From positions 124,001 through 188,000 of the forward strand of contig JAGOAX010000005.1 of NCBI GenBank assembly GCA_017983695.1: DNA of 64,000 bases. The letters are read 5' to 3'. Position 1 is the stretch's first letter, and the number at the start of each line of letters is the position of its first letter. Below, one piece after another: positions 8,833-18,830 of this stretch. Origin of the DNA: Ferruginibacter sp. Lineage in GTDB: Bacteria > Bacteroidota > Bacteroidia > Chitinophagales > Chitinophagaceae. A program made the position numbers and the translations under genes. The notes under the pieces are model-generated. The model was not told the origin of the DNA. It saw only the letters and a program-made list of their open reading frames with translations, and made no database searches.

Positions 8833-9528
8833 ATGTGGCAAACCTTTGGGAAATATCTTAAAGAAGCTTCTGTATTGATAATCATATTAGCTCTGACAAA
8901 ACAATTAGTCTATTACAATAATTTTAATATTCCAATTAGTTATTTTTTGGGATTTTCTGAAATATGGCTGTTGATTACTGACGACATGTTCTATCTATTA
9001 GGAATTATTTTAGTTTTTCTTTGGGGATTTGAAACAATCAGAAAAAATGAACAATCAAAACTTAAAATAGGAAATAAAAAACCTAGTATTATTGAAAAGG
9101 TATCTAATGTAATACTTAAGCTTATGTTTTTAGGATATGCAGTTTACGGGATTATTGTACTATTCATGGCACCTGATTATACAATAAAAGTTAATGGAGC
9201 TATAGCTGCGTTATTGTGCACAACTATATTCTTAACAATACTTAAAATTGATAATCCTGAATTTAGCTTAACAGGTTTTGCTGCTCTATCAATAGTTATA
9301 ATTTTTACGGTTGTAACACTAAAGATAAATTTTAAAATAAAGAGTGTTGAAAATGGGAAGTATAAAGGCACAATTATAAAAACTGCTGATTCAACTTATA
9401 TTTCTACAGATAGTTCATTCTCTATCGGAAAAACTGAACATTATGTTTTCATTTACAATAAAAAAGATTCAAGTACAGAAATTATACCAACAGAAACAAT
9501 TATTAAAATGAAATTAAAATCCAGATAG
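8833..9528 (+). CDS. Hypothetical multi-pass membrane protein, 231 aa
   Basis: Not recognised. Five hydrophobic segments (about 12-28, 38-63, 92-112, 120-138, 145-165) are followed by a soluble C-terminal domain of about 65 residues rich in Ser, Thr, Ile and Lys (TADSTYISTDSSFSIGKTEHYVFIYN), which looks like a small beta-barrel. The gene is visibly more AT-rich than comM or the MutS-like gene beside it, suggesting recent acquisition. Confidence 0.6.
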   Translation: MWQTFGKYLKEASVLIIILALTKQLVYYNNFNIPISYFLGFSEIWLLITDDMFYLLGIILVFLWGFETIRKNEQSKLKIGNKKPSIIEKVSNVILKLMFLGYAVYGIIVLFMAPDYTIKVNGAIAALLCTTIFLTILKIDNPEFSLTGFAALSIVIIFTVVTLKINFKIKSVENGKYKGTIIKTADSTYISTDSSFSIGKTEHYVFIYNKKDSSTEIIPTETIIKMKLKSR

Positions 9529-9610
9529 GACATGGAATAAATTCGCCTTGGCTCGATACTTACTAACCTTTTCGCTTAGATAAAAAGCTGAACAAAGATA
9601 TTGTGTACAA

Positions 9611-9664
9611 GAGTGCGACGCCACCGCAGCCAAATAGAATTATCAAAGCCTGGCTCTAAAAAAT
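9611..9664. repeat. Dispersed intergenic repeat, copy 1 (GAGTGCGACGCC family)
   Basis: Begins GAGTGCGACGCC and continues with a GCAGC-AAATAGAA core and a TGG..AAAAAAT end. It closely matches 22491-22545 in the same order and ends directly at the 3' end of the MutS-like gene. Confidence 0.6.
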
Positions 9665-10983
9665 TATAATTTCTCCAGCATTTCCACCACGCCTTCCCGC
9701 TTTAAAATTAAGTAACCCAGCCGGTCGTTACTAATACCATCTTTTAACTGGTAACTAAAATGTAACTGTTCGTTTACCACCGAGGTTTCAAAATATTTAA
9801 ATTGTATGTTGGGGTATTTTTTAAGGTCCTGCCCAATTTCGTATAAATGCGTGGAGAGGATGAAGAGGGAGTTTTTTATTTTAAGCAGGCCTTCAATTAC
9901 GGTGCTGCTGCACTTCATAGCATCCTGTACATTGGTGCCTTTAAATAGTTCGTCAATAAGTATCAGCCATTTTTTTCCGTCGGTTATTTTTTCAATCGTT
10001 TTTCTTATGCGTTGCACTTCATTAAAAAAATAACTTTCGCCCTGCATAATATTATCCACCACATTTATATTGCTGAGCAAACCATGAAATAAGGTTAGCT
10101 GCAAAGCCTGCGCCGGCACTCCCATACCAACATGCGCCAAAAAAACCGATACGCCAACAGCTTTAATAAAAGTGCTTTTACCGCCCATGTTGGCGCCGGT
10201 TAAAAATAAAAAATTCTGCTGTGGATTAAGGTCAACATCATATGCCACCGGCGTGGGCAATAATGGATGAAACAATTGTTTTGCATTTATAACCGGCTCG
10301 TTGGCCTCCACAAATTCAGGAAAACAAAGTTGATGTTTCTGGCAGGCGCAGGCCATACTGTAATACGCATCCAGCTTGCTGTAAATTTCCACCAGCTCCA
10401 ATGCCTCCTGCTTGTAGCGTCTTTTTAAAAAATGGCCCAGCGTTAATAATTTGGCTGTCGACAAGTCTGCAGGTTTATCTTTTGGCAACAGCTCCTGCAA
10501 ACCGGCTTTATTTAAACGCAGCTTTACCTGGTCAATTATAATTTGTAATGCCAGTGGATTTTCGTCACCGGATAATAGCTCGGTCATTTGCTGCAGGCCA
10601 ATAAAAAAATCTACAAAATGCTTAACAGAATACCGTACAAAAGCAAAATCTTCTTTATTAAAAATGGTATAGCTGAGCGTTCCCACCATGCCGGCATTAT
10701 GCGGAATTTCTGCAACGGCAGTTTCGTAATACTTTTCAATTACCATGATGGTGCCGTTGGATATAAGTGTATTATTCCAATGAGGAAGCACAGTTTGTAT
10801 TTTTTTAATGACCTGCTGTGTATTGGTAATATCTTTTACAGTATCGAAGGGATTGGCTAAAAAATGACGCAGCCATTCCCTGCCGCCAACCGTACGGGTA
10901 AAATTTAAATAATGAAAAACTGAATGTTCTTCTTCTGCATTAAATATGGATAGATCGGCGAGTGTGGTTTTATCTGCCTGCAT
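9664..10983 (-). CDS. MutS-related ATPase (short, MutS core/ATPase domains only)
   Basis: 439 aa, about half the length of canonical MutS. It lacks the N-terminal mismatch-recognition domain. It retains the lever/clamp-like helical region and the ATPase: Walker A GANMGGKST near 265, Walker B LILIDELFKGTN, and the family ST..H..EI segment (LSTHLYEIG). Bacteroidota carry several such short MutS-like proteins in addition to MutS1 and MutS2. A role in DNA structure processing is possible, but mismatch repair itself is unlikely given the missing domain. Confidence 0.85.
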   Translation of the reverse strand: MQADKTTLADLSIFNAEEEHSVFHYLNFTRTVGGREWLRHFLANPFDTVKDITNTQQVIKKIQTVLPHWNNTLISNGTIMVIEKYYETAVAEIPHNAGMVGTLSYTIFNKEDFAFVRYSVKHFVDFFIGLQQMTELLSGDENPLALQIIIDQVKLRLNKAGLQELLPKDKPADLSTAKLLTLGHFLKRRYKQEALELVEIYSKLDAYYSMACACQKHQLCFPEFVEANEPVINAKQLFHPLLPTPVAYDVDLNPQQNFLFLTGANMGGKSTFIKAVGVSVFLAHVGMGVPAQALQLTLFHGLLSNINVVDNIMQGESYFFNEVQRIRKTIEKITDGKKWLILIDELFKGTNVQDAMKCSSTVIEGLLKIKNSLFILSTHLYEIGQDLKKYPNIQFKYFETSVVNEQLHFSYQLKDGISNDRLGYLILKREGVVEMLEKL

Positions 10984-11040
10984 TTGTGGTTAACTGGTTA
11001 AGTAGTTAATTAGTTGATTTGTTAACTGGGTACATCGCTT

Positions 11041-12384
11041 TTATTTTCTGTCGAATAGCAAGCGGCTGCCTTTTACAGATTCATTCCATACCTCGTTTCC
11101 ATAAACCATGTTGCCGTTTACAAATGTTTTTTCTATTGTTGCCGGAAAAGTAAATCCTTCTAAAGGGCTCCAGCCACATTTATATAAAATATTGCCTTTG
11201 TTCACTGTCGATTTTTCCGTGGTATCCACCACTACCAAATCGGCAAAATAACCTTCTCTTATATAACCCCTGTTCTCAATTTCAAAACAATCGGCCACAG
11301 CATGGCTCATCTTTTCGGCAATTTTTTCTAATGTAATTTTTCCCAGCTGGTTATAATGCAGCATTAGTAAAAGCGGGTGCTGTACCAAAGGTAATCCTGC
11401 ATGAGCATGTTCGTAACTGCCCTGCTTTTCTTCCCAGGTATGTGGCGCATGGTCGGTGGCAATAATATCTAAGCGGTCATCAAGCAAAGCTTCCCATAAA
11501 GCGGCTTTATTGTGCGGTGCTTTTATGGCAGGGTTGCACTTTATTTTATAGCCCAGCTGTTCATAATCATCGGCTGTAAAATGTAAATGGTGTACACAAA
11601 CCTCGGTGGTAATGCGTTTATCTTTTAGCGGCAACATATTGCCAAACAACTGTAATTCCTTTTCGGTGCTGATGTGCAGTATATGCAAACGGCTATTGTA
11701 TTTTTTTGCAAACTGAATGGCTGTTAAGGAGCTTTCAAAACAGGCTTCTTCATCCCGTATCAGCGGATGATCGGCTGCTGATAACTCTCCCTTTTCTTTT
11801 TTTATCCGTTCGTAATTATTTTTAATTATCCTTTCGTCTTCGCAATGTGTGGCAATCAGCATTTCGCTTTCGCTGAAGATTTTATCCAGTGCGGTATGGC
11901 TGTCCACCAGCATATTTCCGGTACTGGCACCCATAAATATTTTTACGCCACATACATCTCTTTTATGGGCATTCATTTTAAGTACCTCATCAGCATTGTT
12001 ATTGCTGGTACCCATAAAAAAAGAATAATTGGCTAAAGATGTTTGGGAAGCGATGCTGTATTTATCTTCCAGCAGCGCTGCTGTTAATGCATTGGGTATG
12101 GTATTCGGCATTTCCATAAAACTGGTAACGCCACCTGCTACGGCTGCTTTACTCTCTGTATAAATAGTTGCTTTATGTGTAAGCCCTGGCTCACGAAAAT
12201 GCACCTGGTCATCTATCACTCCCGGAAAAAGATGTTTGCCCTCTCCGTTAATTTCAACAACAGCGGCTTTGGTATTTATTGAAGTATCCATTCTCTCAAT
12301 CCGCTCTCCATTGGTTAAAACATCCAGCGATTTAATTTTTCCTTCATTTACCACCTGAATGTTTTTAAAAAGGTATTTTTGCAT
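11041..12384 (-). CDS. pyrC: Dihydroorotase (class I, amidohydrolase)
   Basis: 447 aa. Cyclises carbamoyl-aspartate to dihydroorotate in pyrimidine synthesis. Visible metal-site elements are DDQVHFREPGLTHK near residue 56, the candidate carboxylated Lys in VKIFMGASTG, HCEDERI, LHILHIST and the catalytic Asp in IATDHAPHTWEEK. The first His of the usual HxH pair is Gln (QVH); I recall this variant from Bacteroidota dihydroorotases, so it is probably a lineage feature. Allantoinase is the main alternative. pyrD lies about 21 kb downstream in the same window. Confidence 0.88.
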   Translation of the reverse strand: MQKYLFKNIQVVNEGKIKSLDVLTNGERIERMDTSINTKAAVVEINGEGKHLFPGVIDDQVHFREPGLTHKATIYTESKAAVAGGVTSFMEMPNTIPNALTAALLEDKYSIASQTSLANYSFFMGTSNNNADEVLKMNAHKRDVCGVKIFMGASTGNMLVDSHTALDKIFSESEMLIATHCEDERIIKNNYERIKKEKGELSAADHPLIRDEEACFESSLTAIQFAKKYNSRLHILHISTEKELQLFGNMLPLKDKRITTEVCVHHLHFTADDYEQLGYKIKCNPAIKAPHNKAALWEALLDDRLDIIATDHAPHTWEEKQGSYEHAHAGLPLVQHPLLLMLHYNQLGKITLEKIAEKMSHAVADCFEIENRGYIREGYFADLVVVDTTEKSTVNKGNILYKCGWSPLEGFTFPATIEKTFVNGNMVYGNEVWNESVKGSRLLFDRK

Positions 12385-12423
12385 ATCTTGATATTTTCAG
12401 ACCCGTTAAACTAAAATATTTAA

Positions 12424-14145
12424 ATGCAAATTATTAAAAGCTTACTCAAACTACTGATTTTTATTTGTCCTGTTTTTGCAATGGCACAATCCACCTATTT
12501 AAATCAGGGTGTAAAAGATACCCGGTTTGTAGAGCGCCTGGAAATAAAACAGCAAACCAATACCAACCTTAATTTTTCCACCCTAAGGCCTTTTAACCGC
12601 AAAGCTATTGTAAGGCAGGCCGAATTTTTAGACAGTGCCAGGATGGGTTATGCAGATTCTACCGGAAGGGATAAATATTGGGAGTGGACAGATTTAGACC
12701 TTAGCCCCATTGATGAATATAATTTACGCAGCTTTTTAATGAATAATACCGAATGGGTAACCGTACCCAGGACGGATTTTAACAGTAAAAAAATGCTGTT
12801 TAAAACCTTTTATAAAACAAAATCGAATTTTATAGAAGTAAAACGTAATGATCTTTTTTTAGCAATAAACCCTGTGTTGCAAATTACGCAGGCTATTGAA
12901 CCGGGTTACAACAAGGCCATTTTCTTAAACAGCCGCGGTATTACCGCAAGAGGATTGATTGCAAAAAAAATTGGTTTCTCAGCTTTAATTACCGATAACC
13001 AGGAACGTGGGCCTCAATTTTTTCAGCAACGTGTAAACCAGTTTAAAGCTGTACCGGGTAATGGTTTTTACAAACCTTTTAAAACAACCGGGGTAGATTA
13101 TTTTGATGCCAGAGGTTATATTACGTTTGCTGCTGTAAAAAATTATGTAGATGTGCAGTTTGGGTATGACAAGAATTTTATTGGCAATGGTTACCGCAGT
13201 TTATTTTTAAGTGACTGGGGCAACAGCAATTTATTTTTAAAACTCAATACCAAGATCTGGAAATTTAATTACCAGAATTTATTTATGGAGCTGATGCCGC
13301 AGTTTAAAAAAGGCGGCGATACTTTGTTAGACCGGAAATATGCAGCCATGCACCATCTGAGTATGAATGTAACCAAATGGCTGAATATTGGGCTATTCGA
13401 AGGCGTTATATTCGGCAGAAAAAACCGTTTCGACTTTCAATACCTTAATCCCCTGATTTTTTACCGCCACATAGAAAGTAATAATGGCAGTAAGGATAAC
13501 GCTGTTGCCGGTTTGGATTTTAAAGCTAATATTGCTCACCGGGCACAGTTTTACGGACAGTTTTTATTAGATGAATTTATTTTATCGGAAATAAAAAACA
13601 ACCCCACCAGTTGGGTAAATAAATTTGGCATACAAGCCGGTATAAAATATGTAGATGCTTTTGGCGTACGAAATCTTGATGTACAGGTAGAAACCAACCG
13701 GGTAAGACCATTTACTTATTCCCACACCGATACTGTTGCTAACTATACCCATTACAACCAACCGCTGGCACATCCGCTGGGTGCAAATTTCCAGGAGGTT
13801 TTGGCTATTATCAATTTTCAGCCTGCGCCAAAATGGTATATTAGTGCCAAAGCAATTTATTATTACCAGGGGCTGGATAGTGCCGGTCAGAATTTTGGCA
13901 GCAATCCTATGCGTAAAAACTCCGACCGTTCCATGAGTTCTGGTTTTAAAATTGGCAGCGGCAATAAAGCCACCTGCTTAAACAGCATGCTGCAGGTATC
14001 TTACGAGTGGAAAGAAAATTTATACTTTGATGTATCGTATCAATACCGGAATTATAAAATTGCAAATATTGCCGGGCAAAGCAATACCAGCTTAATAACT
14101 GCAGGCGTTCGGTTAAATATGTTTAAAAGAGATTACGATTTTTAA
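12424..14145 (+). CDS. Outer-membrane beta-barrel protein, Wzi/RemB-like
   Basis: 573 aa with a clear signal peptide (FICPVFAMAQ, cleavage near residue 22). The body is a series of amphipathic strands. The segments RGYITFAAVKNYVDVQFGYDKNFIGNGYRSLFLSD (in pieces), YLNPLIFYRHIE, GSKDNAVAGLDFK and QFYGQFLLDEF resemble the capsule-assembly Wzi / gliding-motility RemB barrel family. Wzi anchors capsule at the cell surface; RemB is a gliding adhesin in Flavobacterium. The assignment rests on pattern memory. Divergent from pyrC. Confidence 0.6.
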   Translation: MQIIKSLLKLLIFICPVFAMAQSTYLNQGVKDTRFVERLEIKQQTNTNLNFSTLRPFNRKAIVRQAEFLDSARMGYADSTGRDKYWEWTDLDLSPIDEYNLRSFLMNNTEWVTVPRTDFNSKKMLFKTFYKTKSNFIEVKRNDLFLAINPVLQITQAIEPGYNKAIFLNSRGITARGLIAKKIGFSALITDNQERGPQFFQQRVNQFKAVPGNGFYKPFKTTGVDYFDARGYITFAAVKNYVDVQFGYDKNFIGNGYRSLFLSDWGNSNLFLKLNTKIWKFNYQNLFMELMPQFKKGGDTLLDRKYAAMHHLSMNVTKWLNIGLFEGVIFGRKNRFDFQYLNPLIFYRHIESNNGSKDNAVAGLDFKANIAHRAQFYGQFLLDEFILSEIKNNPTSWVNKFGIQAGIKYVDAFGVRNLDVQVETNRVRPFTYSHTDTVANYTHYNQPLAHPLGANFQEVLAIINFQPAPKWYISAKAIYYYQGLDSAGQNFGSNPMRKNSDRSMSSGFKIGSGNKATCLNSMLQVSYEWKENLYFDVSYQYRNYKIANIAGQSNTSLITAGVRLNMFKRDYDF

Positions 14146-14271
14146 CCCCATATTTATATTATTTTTGAGCATTCAAAGTTGATTGCTTCAATCTTGTAAT
14201 GCAAGCCTTATCCAGCTAAACCATTGCTTATAACAATGGAAAATGTTTTTTATCAACCTCAATCATTATTT

Positions 14272-16539
14272 ATGATAAGCCGTAAGCTTGTTGTTACATG
14301 CATATGTATACTATGTATTTCAGCCGTACCTGCTCAAAAAAAAGAGAAACTTAATTTACCATTAGATGCCATATGGAGCGGCTTTTTTGATGAAAAGAAA
14401 AAGCAAACGCATTTGTTACACAAAAGCAACCGTTTTGCTTTTATAGAAGCCCGGCCCGATCAAAATCTAGAAATGATATTTACGCTTGATTTTGAAACAG
14501 GCAAAATTATCGATACTGCTTTTACCAACCAGGTAAAACAGGCAGGTGACACATCTCCCATAACATTTACTTTTTTTGAAGACTATGAATTTTCGCCTGA
14601 TGATTCAAAAATTTTAATTAAAACACAAATTGAACCCCTGTTCAATACCTCAACAAAGGAGTTTAATTATATCTGGGATATTCCAAAAAAAGTAATGAAA
14701 ACTGTTACCGCAGAAGGTAAACAATGGTACTCCAGCTTTTCTCCTGATGGAAAAAAACTGGCTTATGTAAGAGAAGGAAATCTTTTTATAAAAAATTTAG
14801 AAAACGACCAGCTGCAACCTGTAACTTATGATGGCGCTATGGGACAAAATTTATATGGTATGGCCGATGCTTTATACGAAAATAATTTTGGTATGATGCA
14901 GGCTTACCAATGGAGCCCCGATGGACAATACCTTGCATTTTTGAGATTTAATGAATTGTCAGTAAAATCTTTTCCTATTTCTTATTACGACCGTGTTTAT
15001 CCTGAAGTGAGCAAACAACGCTACCCCAAAGCCGGAGAGATGGTACCTGAAGTGGCTGTTTTTATTTACAATATCAAAAACAAGATAATGACTCCGGTAG
15101 ATATTGGCGTAAATCCCAACCAGTACATTACCGGCATTAAATGGCAGCCTGATAATAAAGCATTATTTGTACAGCGTTTAAACAGAATACAAACGAGGCT
15201 GGATGTTTTACGTGCCGATGTTAAGACTGGAAATACCACCATTGCTTTTACTGAAACAAAACCCGATTACATTAAGGTTAACCCTGATAATATTTATTTT
15301 TTATCTACCCGTAACAGTTTTTTATGGCTGAGTGAAGACAGTGGCTACAACCATATTTATGAGGTTACCCTCAGTAATATGCAAAAAAGAAAAGTAACAA
15401 AAATAAATGCTGATGTTTTTGAAATTAAGTCCGTAAACGAAGGCAGCGGTGATATTTATTATACCGGGAACGAATCTGGTGTAAGAGAAAAACATTTGTA
15501 TAAAATAAATATTGATGGCAGTAAAAGAAAAAAATTAACCGATGCTGCAGGTTACCATAATGTACAACTCACTGCCAATAACCGGTATTTTATTGATGAT
15601 TACAGCTCGGTAAATACACCTTCAACATTGCAGATGTATAATACAGATGGCAGGGCAATAAATGTAAAACTACTGGAGAATAAAGAACTTAAATCAAAAA
15701 TGGCCGATTACAAAATTCCTAATACCGAATTTGTAACATTTAATAACAGCAATAAAGACGAACTTAAAGGGTGGGTAATAAAACCTTATGATGCTCCGGC
15801 CAGGCGTTTGCCTGTAATCATTTATGTGTATGGGGGACAAAGCAAACAGGAAGTGCTGGATAAATGGAATGATAAAGCTGCATTAACCATGAGGTATTTA
15901 GCCAACCAGGGGTATTTAGTTGCCTGTATAGATCCACGTGGTACACCCGGCCGTGGCGAAGCTTTTAGAAAAGCCACTTATAAAAAGCCTGGTGATGTGG
16001 AAATGGAAGATATTATTGCGTTTAAAAATTACCTGAAAAAAAATTACCCTGTTGACACTGCAAATGTTGCAATAATGGGCTGGAGTTATGGCGGCTATTT
16101 AGCTGCGTTAGCAGCAACAAAATATGCCGGCCAGTTTAAAGCAGCTGTTGCCATTGCACCTGTTACCAACTGGCGCCTGTATGAAAATATTTATGCAGAA
16201 CGGATGTTGCAAACACCGGGAGAAAATGCTGAAGGATATAACAATGCTTCGCCGGTAAATTTTGTAACCAATTACCAGGGTGGATTATTGCTGATGCATG
16301 GCACTGCAGATGATAATGTACATTTTCAAAACAGCATGGAGTTTAGTAAAGCCTTAATACAAAATCGTAAACAGTTTGACGAATTATTTTACCCTGATTA
16401 TCTACATAATATCAGCGATAACAGCCCCAACTGGGCAAGGATACATTTGTTTACAAAAATTACTGATTTTTTAAAAGTGCAACTCAATAATACACCGACA
16501 GTAATCCCTTCAACAGTTGTTAGCCCGTCAAAAAAATAA
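14272..16539 (+). CDS. Dipeptidyl peptidase IV-like S9 serine peptidase
   Basis: About 755 aa from the ATG at 14272, chosen because [20 protein letters not shown] there forms a signal peptide; the frame extends to a TTG at 14224. An N-terminal beta-propeller (DPPIV_N, to about residue 500) precedes an alpha/beta hydrolase domain. The catalytic triad is visible: Ser in GWSYGG near 604, Asp in GTADDNVH near 679, His in YLHN near 712. It removes N-terminal dipeptides (usually X-Pro) from peptides in the periplasm. No neighbouring peptide-uptake genes were seen. Confidence 0.92.
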   Translation: MISRKLVVTCICILCISAVPAQKKEKLNLPLDAIWSGFFDEKKKQTHLLHKSNRFAFIEARPDQNLEMIFTLDFETGKIIDTAFTNQVKQAGDTSPITFTFFEDYEFSPDDSKILIKTQIEPLFNTSTKEFNYIWDIPKKVMKTVTAEGKQWYSSFSPDGKKLAYVREGNLFIKNLENDQLQPVTYDGAMGQNLYGMADALYENNFGMMQAYQWSPDGQYLAFLRFNELSVKSFPISYYDRVYPEVSKQRYPKAGEMVPEVAVFIYNIKNKIMTPVDIGVNPNQYITGIKWQPDNKALFVQRLNRIQTRLDVLRADVKTGNTTIAFTETKPDYIKVNPDNIYFLSTRNSFLWLSEDSGYNHIYEVTLSNMQKRKVTKINADVFEIKSVNEGSGDIYYTGNESGVREKHLYKINIDGSKRKKLTDAAGYHNVQLTANNRYFIDDYSSVNTPSTLQMYNTDGRAINVKLLENKELKSKMADYKIPNTEFVTFNNSNKDELKGWVIKPYDAPARRLPVIIYVYGGQSKQEVLDKWNDKAALTMRYLANQGYLVACIDPRGTPGRGEAFRKATYKKPGDVEMEDIIAFKNYLKKNYPVDTANVAIMGWSYGGYLAALAATKYAGQFKAAVAIAPVTNWRLYENIYAERMLQTPGENAEGYNNASPVNFVTNYQGGLLLMHGTADDNVHFQNSMEFSKALIQNRKQFDELFYPDYLHNISDNSPNWARIHLFTKITDFLKVQLNNTPTVIPSTVVSPSKK

Positions 16540-17271
16540 TTATTCTACTGTTAAGGAAAAAGTGATGGTACGGGAATTGATTTTATCAATTACGTTAGAG
16601 AATTTAAGGTCCTGGTCACGGCTGTGCAAATTACCAAGGCCCCAGCCGGTTTTTAACTCTGCAGATAAAACAAAATAGGGGTAATAAAAATGAAAGCCCA
16701 GGCCTGCTTCCACGCCGTAATCAAGTTTGTTGAGTTTAATAAGATTTTCAGCTTTTCTTGCCCCGGCATTTGCAGCCATATCATATTCTGCTTTTATGCC
16801 ACCCAGCATATATACTTTAAAATTGCCAATACGGTCGCTGCTGAATTTTATTTGAATGGGTAGAGATAAAGAAATTGATTGTACTTTTTTTATGGTAATA
16901 GAATCTTCCCCTATCGGCGTATCAGGGTATTTTAATTTGTATTCAAAAGCTTTTTCTGTAAAAGTTAAATTAAGCGGATAAGTGCGTAGATCAAAATGGT
17001 CGCCCAGGCGTTTATTTACCAGCCATGCAAGGTTAAGCCCGGTACTGTTGATGCTTTCCACCACCATTACACTATCCCGTAACATAAAAATCGGGTGGTG
17101 TGTAAAGCTGAAGTGTGAACGGTTTAAACCAAGGTTAATACCAAAATGATAAGGCTTATCATCATGATCCTGCTGATTGATCCCATCCCTTAACTGAGCC
17201 ATGCTAAATATGGGGCAGAGGATTAAACCAAGTATAATATACTTTATTTTGTACCGCAATAGATGCTGCAT
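16540..17271 (-). CDS. porT: PorT-family T9SS assembly protein
   Basis: 243 aa with a signal peptide ending at IFSMAQ and a predicted eight-stranded outer-membrane barrel (FGINLGLNRSHFSF; LSLPIQIKFSS; LGGIKAEYDMAA; YGVEAGLGFHFYYPYF; LSAELKTGWGLGN). PorT/SprT is needed for type IX secretion. Placement directly after ubiE, with overlapping frames, is the conserved arrangement I know from this phylum and supports the call. At least two T9SS cargo proteins are in the window (28238-29830 and 35159-37498). Confidence 0.82.
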   Translation of the reverse strand: MQHLLRYKIKYIILGLILCPIFSMAQLRDGINQQDHDDKPYHFGINLGLNRSHFSFTHHPIFMLRDSVMVVESINSTGLNLAWLVNKRLGDHFDLRTYPLNLTFTEKAFEYKLKYPDTPIGEDSITIKKVQSISLSLPIQIKFSSDRIGNFKVYMLGGIKAEYDMAANAGARKAENLIKLNKLDYGVEAGLGFHFYYPYFVLSAELKTGWGLGNLHSRDQDLKFSNVIDKINSRTITFSLTVE

Positions 17272-17987
17272 ATGCCTAAGCTGAGGGTTTTACAATAACT
17301 GTTTTTATATCCCAGGTTATCTAAGATATTAGTAAAATTATTCCCTTCAGGAAATTTTTGAATTGATTCGTCGAGATATTTATAGGCGTTGCGGTTTTTT
17401 GAAAATAATTTGCCAACATTTGGGCATACAATCTTCATATATAAATTGTACATCCCTTTTACACCGGGCATTTTTGGCTTGCTGAATTCCAGTACAACCA
17501 GTTTACCTCCCGGTTTCAGCACTCTGTAAATTTCACTTAACCCTTTTTCCAGGTGTTGAAAATTACGTACCCCAAATGCCACAGTTACCGCATCAAACGA
17601 ACTGTCTTCAAAATTTATTGTTTCGCTATCGCCATTTAACAACTCAATAATATGCTGTAATCCAGCCTTCTCAATTTTCTTTCTTCCCACCTCCAGCATG
17701 CCATCGCTGATATCAATACCAACAATTTTTTCGGGCTTTAATATACCAGATGCCATAATGGCCACATCCGCTGTACCGGTTGCAACATCCAGTATTTTTT
17801 TAGGTGCCAGGGCCGATAACTGCTTAATGGCTTTTTTTCTCCATTTAATATCAATACCAGCACTTAAAAAACGGTTTAAAAAATCATATTTAAATGCAAT
17901 ATCATCAAACATTGCCGCCACCTGCTGCTTTTTGCTGCGGTCACTGTCTTTGTAAGGAACTACATTGTCATGTGCAAAATCTGTCAT
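17244..17987 (-). CDS. ubiE: Demethylmenaquinone / ubiquinone methyltransferase
   Basis: About 247 aa. The C-methyltransferase of menaquinone synthesis, class I SAM fold: motif I LDVATGTADVA near residue 65, VVAFGVRN-like segment (VTVAFGVRNFQHLEKGL), and LKPGGKLVVLEFSKP. The ATG at 17987 is preferred over the TTG at 17996 because that TTG overlaps the -7 promoter box. The last 28 bp overlap the start of porT, suggesting translational coupling. Confidence 0.93.
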   Translation of the reverse strand: MTDFAHDNVVPYKDSDRSKKQQVAAMFDDIAFKYDFLNRFLSAGIDIKWRKKAIKQLSALAPKKILDVATGTADVAIMASGILKPEKIVGIDISDGMLEVGRKKIEKAGLQHIIELLNGDSETINFEDSSFDAVTVAFGVRNFQHLEKGLSEIYRVLKPGGKLVVLEFSKPKMPGVKGMYNLYMKIVCPNVGKLFSKNRNAYKYLDESIQKFPEGNNFTNILDNLGYKNSYCKTLSLGICSIYCGTK

Positions 17988-17993
17988 CGGGTG

Positions 17994-18001
17994 CAAAGAT
18001 A
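17994..18001 (-). promoter_or_regulatory. -7 box (TATCTTTG) of the ubiE-porT operon
   Basis: Exact TAnnTTTG on the minus strand, 6 nt from the ubiE ATG; implies a leaderless or near-leaderless mRNA. Confidence 0.55.
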
Positions 18002-18103
18002 AAGGGTTTTAGGCTTGAGGAATTTTAGTGTTTAGAAGTTTAGGGTTTAGAGGTTTAGCATTCCGCTTTAAGCTTCATGCTTTTAGCTTAATTAAACTAC
18101 CTA

Positions 18104-18111
18104 TATCTTTG
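18104..18111 (+). promoter_or_regulatory. -7 box (TATCTTTG) of yihA
   Basis: Exact TAnnTTTG ending 4 nt before the yihA ATG at 18116. It is a near mirror image of the ubiE promoter across the same intergenic gap. Confidence 0.55.
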
Positions 18112-18115
18112 CGGC

Positions 18116-18811
18116 ATGACGATTAAATATGCCAAGTATATTATAAGCAGCCCGGATTATACCAAATGCCCGCCACCTGATAAGCCGGAATATGCTTTTA
18201 TTGGACGTAGTAATGTGGGCAAATCATCACTGATTAACATGTTGTGCAATTTCGAAAAGCTTGCAAAAACATCTTCGGCACCTGGTAAAACACAATTAAT
18301 AAATCATTTTGAAATATTTTCATCACTACCTGCAAAAGAGCCAGAGGTAAAGGAAGCTTTAAAACCTGCTGCAAAAAAAACGTCTTATACCCCACCCGTT
18401 GTAGATGGAGGAACGAGTCAATGGTATATTGTGGATTTACCGGGTTATGGTTTTGCCAAAGTAAGCCAAAGCAGCAGAAGGCGATGGGAACAGATGATTG
18501 AAAATTATTTACGCAAGAGAGAAAACCTTACCATGGTTTTTGTACTGATAGACAGCCGCCACTCTCCGCAAAAAAATGACCTTGACTTTTTGGAACAATT
18601 AAAAAAATGGGGTATCCCTTTAAGTATAATTTTTACCAAAACCGATAAAGAAAATCAACGCACGGTAAGCAAGAATATAAAAGATTTTTTTACTGCTATG
18701 AAAAAGACCTGGCAGTTTTTACCGCAATATTTTATAACCAGTGCTGTTAAAAAAAGCGGGCGGGATAAAATATTGGCACTAATTGAAGAGAAAAATAAAG
18801 AAGCTACTTAA
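18116..18811 (+). CDS. yihA: Ribosome-biogenesis GTP-binding protein YihA/YsxC (EngB)
   Basis: 231 aa. GTPase required for late 50S subunit assembly. G1 is GRSNVGKSSLI near residue 31, G2 SSAPGKTQ, G3 DLPGYGFAKV, G4 FTKTDK and G5 TSAVKK. The protein is longer than usual because about 30 residues (LPAKEPEVKEALKPAAKK followed by TSYTPPVVDGG) sit between G2 and G3; this insert is Pro/Lys-rich and likely an exposed loop. Divergent from ubiE-porT, forming the yihA-ubiE-porT cluster. Confidence 0.95.
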   Translation: MTIKYAKYIISSPDYTKCPPPDKPEYAFIGRSNVGKSSLINMLCNFEKLAKTSSAPGKTQLINHFEIFSSLPAKEPEVKEALKPAAKKTSYTPPVVDGGTSQWYIVDLPGYGFAKVSQSSRRRWEQMIENYLRKRENLTMVFVLIDSRHSPQKNDLDFLEQLKKWGIPLSIIFTKTDKENQRTVSKNIKDFFTAMKKTWQFLPQYFITSAVKKSGRDKILALIEEKNKEAT

Positions 18812-18830
18812 TTTCTGAAAAAAAACTACT

